A DNA stretch of 5,525 nucleotides. Origin: RUG563 sp964423675 (lineage in GTDB: Bacteria > Bacillota > Clostridia > Christensenellales > Aristaeellaceae). Of this stretch, positions 5,343 to 5,525 are shown in pieces. Within the stretch, counting starts at the first letter, position 1. Every line of letters begins with the position of its first letter. Below the pieces are notes generated by a model that worked only from the letters and a program-made list of their open reading frames with translations, searched no databases and was not told the origin of the DNA. The position numbers and the translations under genes are program-made. The stretch covers positions 1 to 5,525 of the forward strand of contig CAYRFP010000071.1 in the NCBI GenBank assembly GCA_964423675.1, given 5' to 3'.

Positions 5343-5371
5343 TAGACTTATTCACATTTTTCTTATATAAT
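5343..5371 (+). promoter_or_regulatory. Sigma-A type promoter reading out of the right end of the window
   Basis: -35 TAGACT (5343-5348), 17-nt spacer, -10 TATAAT (5366-5371, perfect). Transcription would start near 5378 and run past the right edge. The -35 closely resembles the TAGACA of the binding-protein promoter. The gene served lies outside the window. Confidence 0.65.
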
Positions 5372-5394
5372 AAGGGCAAAATCGATTCATTCAC

Positions 5395-5447
5395 TTCGAT
5401 TCCGATGACAATCGAAAAAATCTGAAAATATTCAAAATATTTTTGAA
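5395..5447. repeat. Inverted repeats and phased A-tracts just downstream of the plus-strand promoter
   Basis: TTCGATT (5395-5401) and AATCGAA (5410-5416) form a perfect 7-bp inverted repeat with an 8-nt centre, and TTCAAAATATTTTTGAA (5431-5447) is a second perfect 7-bp palindrome with a 3-nt centre. GAAAAAATC occurs at 5414-5422 and again 40 bases later at 5454-5462. A-tracts begin near 5415, 5425, 5434, 5446 and 5455, about one helical turn apart, so the DNA is probably curved. This could be an operator or a leader-RNA fold. Confidence 0.45.
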
Positions 5448-5475
5448 AGATTGGAAAAAATCGAACATTCTTATG

Positions 5476-5517
5476 CCCTCTGTTATAGAGGGGTATGTGA
5501 AACCTCTCTATATTTTT
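5476..5517 (+). promoter_or_regulatory. Attenuator-like pair of mutually exclusive hairpins
   Basis: CCCTCT (5476-5481) can pair with AGAGGG (5487-5492). Alternatively ATAGAGGGG (5485-5493) can pair with CCTCTCTAT (5503-5511), 9 bp with one G-U, followed by T5 (5513-5517), which has terminator form. Both use 5487-5492, so only one can exist at a time. It lies about 100-140 nt after the predicted start of the plus-strand transcript. The frame from the ATG at 5473 is open to the window edge but lacks a ribosome binding site. Confidence 0.4.
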
Positions 5518-5525
5518 ACAATACG

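Noticed and set aside
5473..5525. Start of a plus-strand gene at ATG 5473 or GTG 5497.
   Set aside because: The frame is open to the edge, but no ribosome binding site at normal spacing exists (an AGAGGGG lies only 3 nt before the GTG), unlike every other gene here. It cannot be fully excluded.

Overview
The window looks like chromosomal DNA from a Gram-positive, low-to-mid-GC Bacillota (Clostridia-like) bacterium. The evidence is strong AGGAGG-type ribosome binding sites 8-10 nt before every start, a LplA/YtcQ-type lipoprotein solute-binding protein, a SpoVB/MurJ-type flippase, a HAAS (DUF1700) plus DUF4097 protein, AT-rich intergenic DNA between GC-richer genes, and U-tailed intrinsic terminators. 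No species can be named from the sequence alone. I see no rRNA, tRNA, CRISPR array, transposase or integrase.

Layout. Left (1-1293, plus strand): a 41-codon small ORF (30-155), then a 354-aa protein (171-1235) that fuses a HAAS domain to a beta-solenoid of about 20-residue TSN repeats with no membrane segment. A bidirectional terminator (1257-1293) separates this pair from a convergent gene. Middle (1308-3110, minus strand): a 568-aa lipoprotein sugar/peptide-type ABC solute-binding protein with its own promoter (TAGACA-18-TATAAT) and no adjacent permease genes. Next (3351-3744, minus strand): a 110-aa, three-repeat HEAT protein with its own terminator. Right (3855-5138, minus strand): a 427-aa polytopic membrane protein of the SpoVB/MVF flippase family. 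The final 386 bases hold no convincing gene but are rich in RNA-like structure: a terminator hairpin facing the flippase gene, a folded element ending in a 15-bp plus-strand terminator, a good plus-strand promoter, phased A-tracts, and two mutually exclusive hairpins resembling an attenuator for a gene beyond the right edge.

How the genes work together. They do not form one pathway. The left pair is a translationally close unit of probable envelope-stress or regulatory type. The binding protein is an extracellular nutrient receptor that must borrow a permease encoded elsewhere. The flippase probably moves a lipid-linked cell-wall or spore-cortex precursor. The HEAT protein is a generic small scaffold. 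The least explained material is the membrane-free HAAS/beta-solenoid fusion, its tiny upstream ORF, and the structured non-coding block at 5187-5525.
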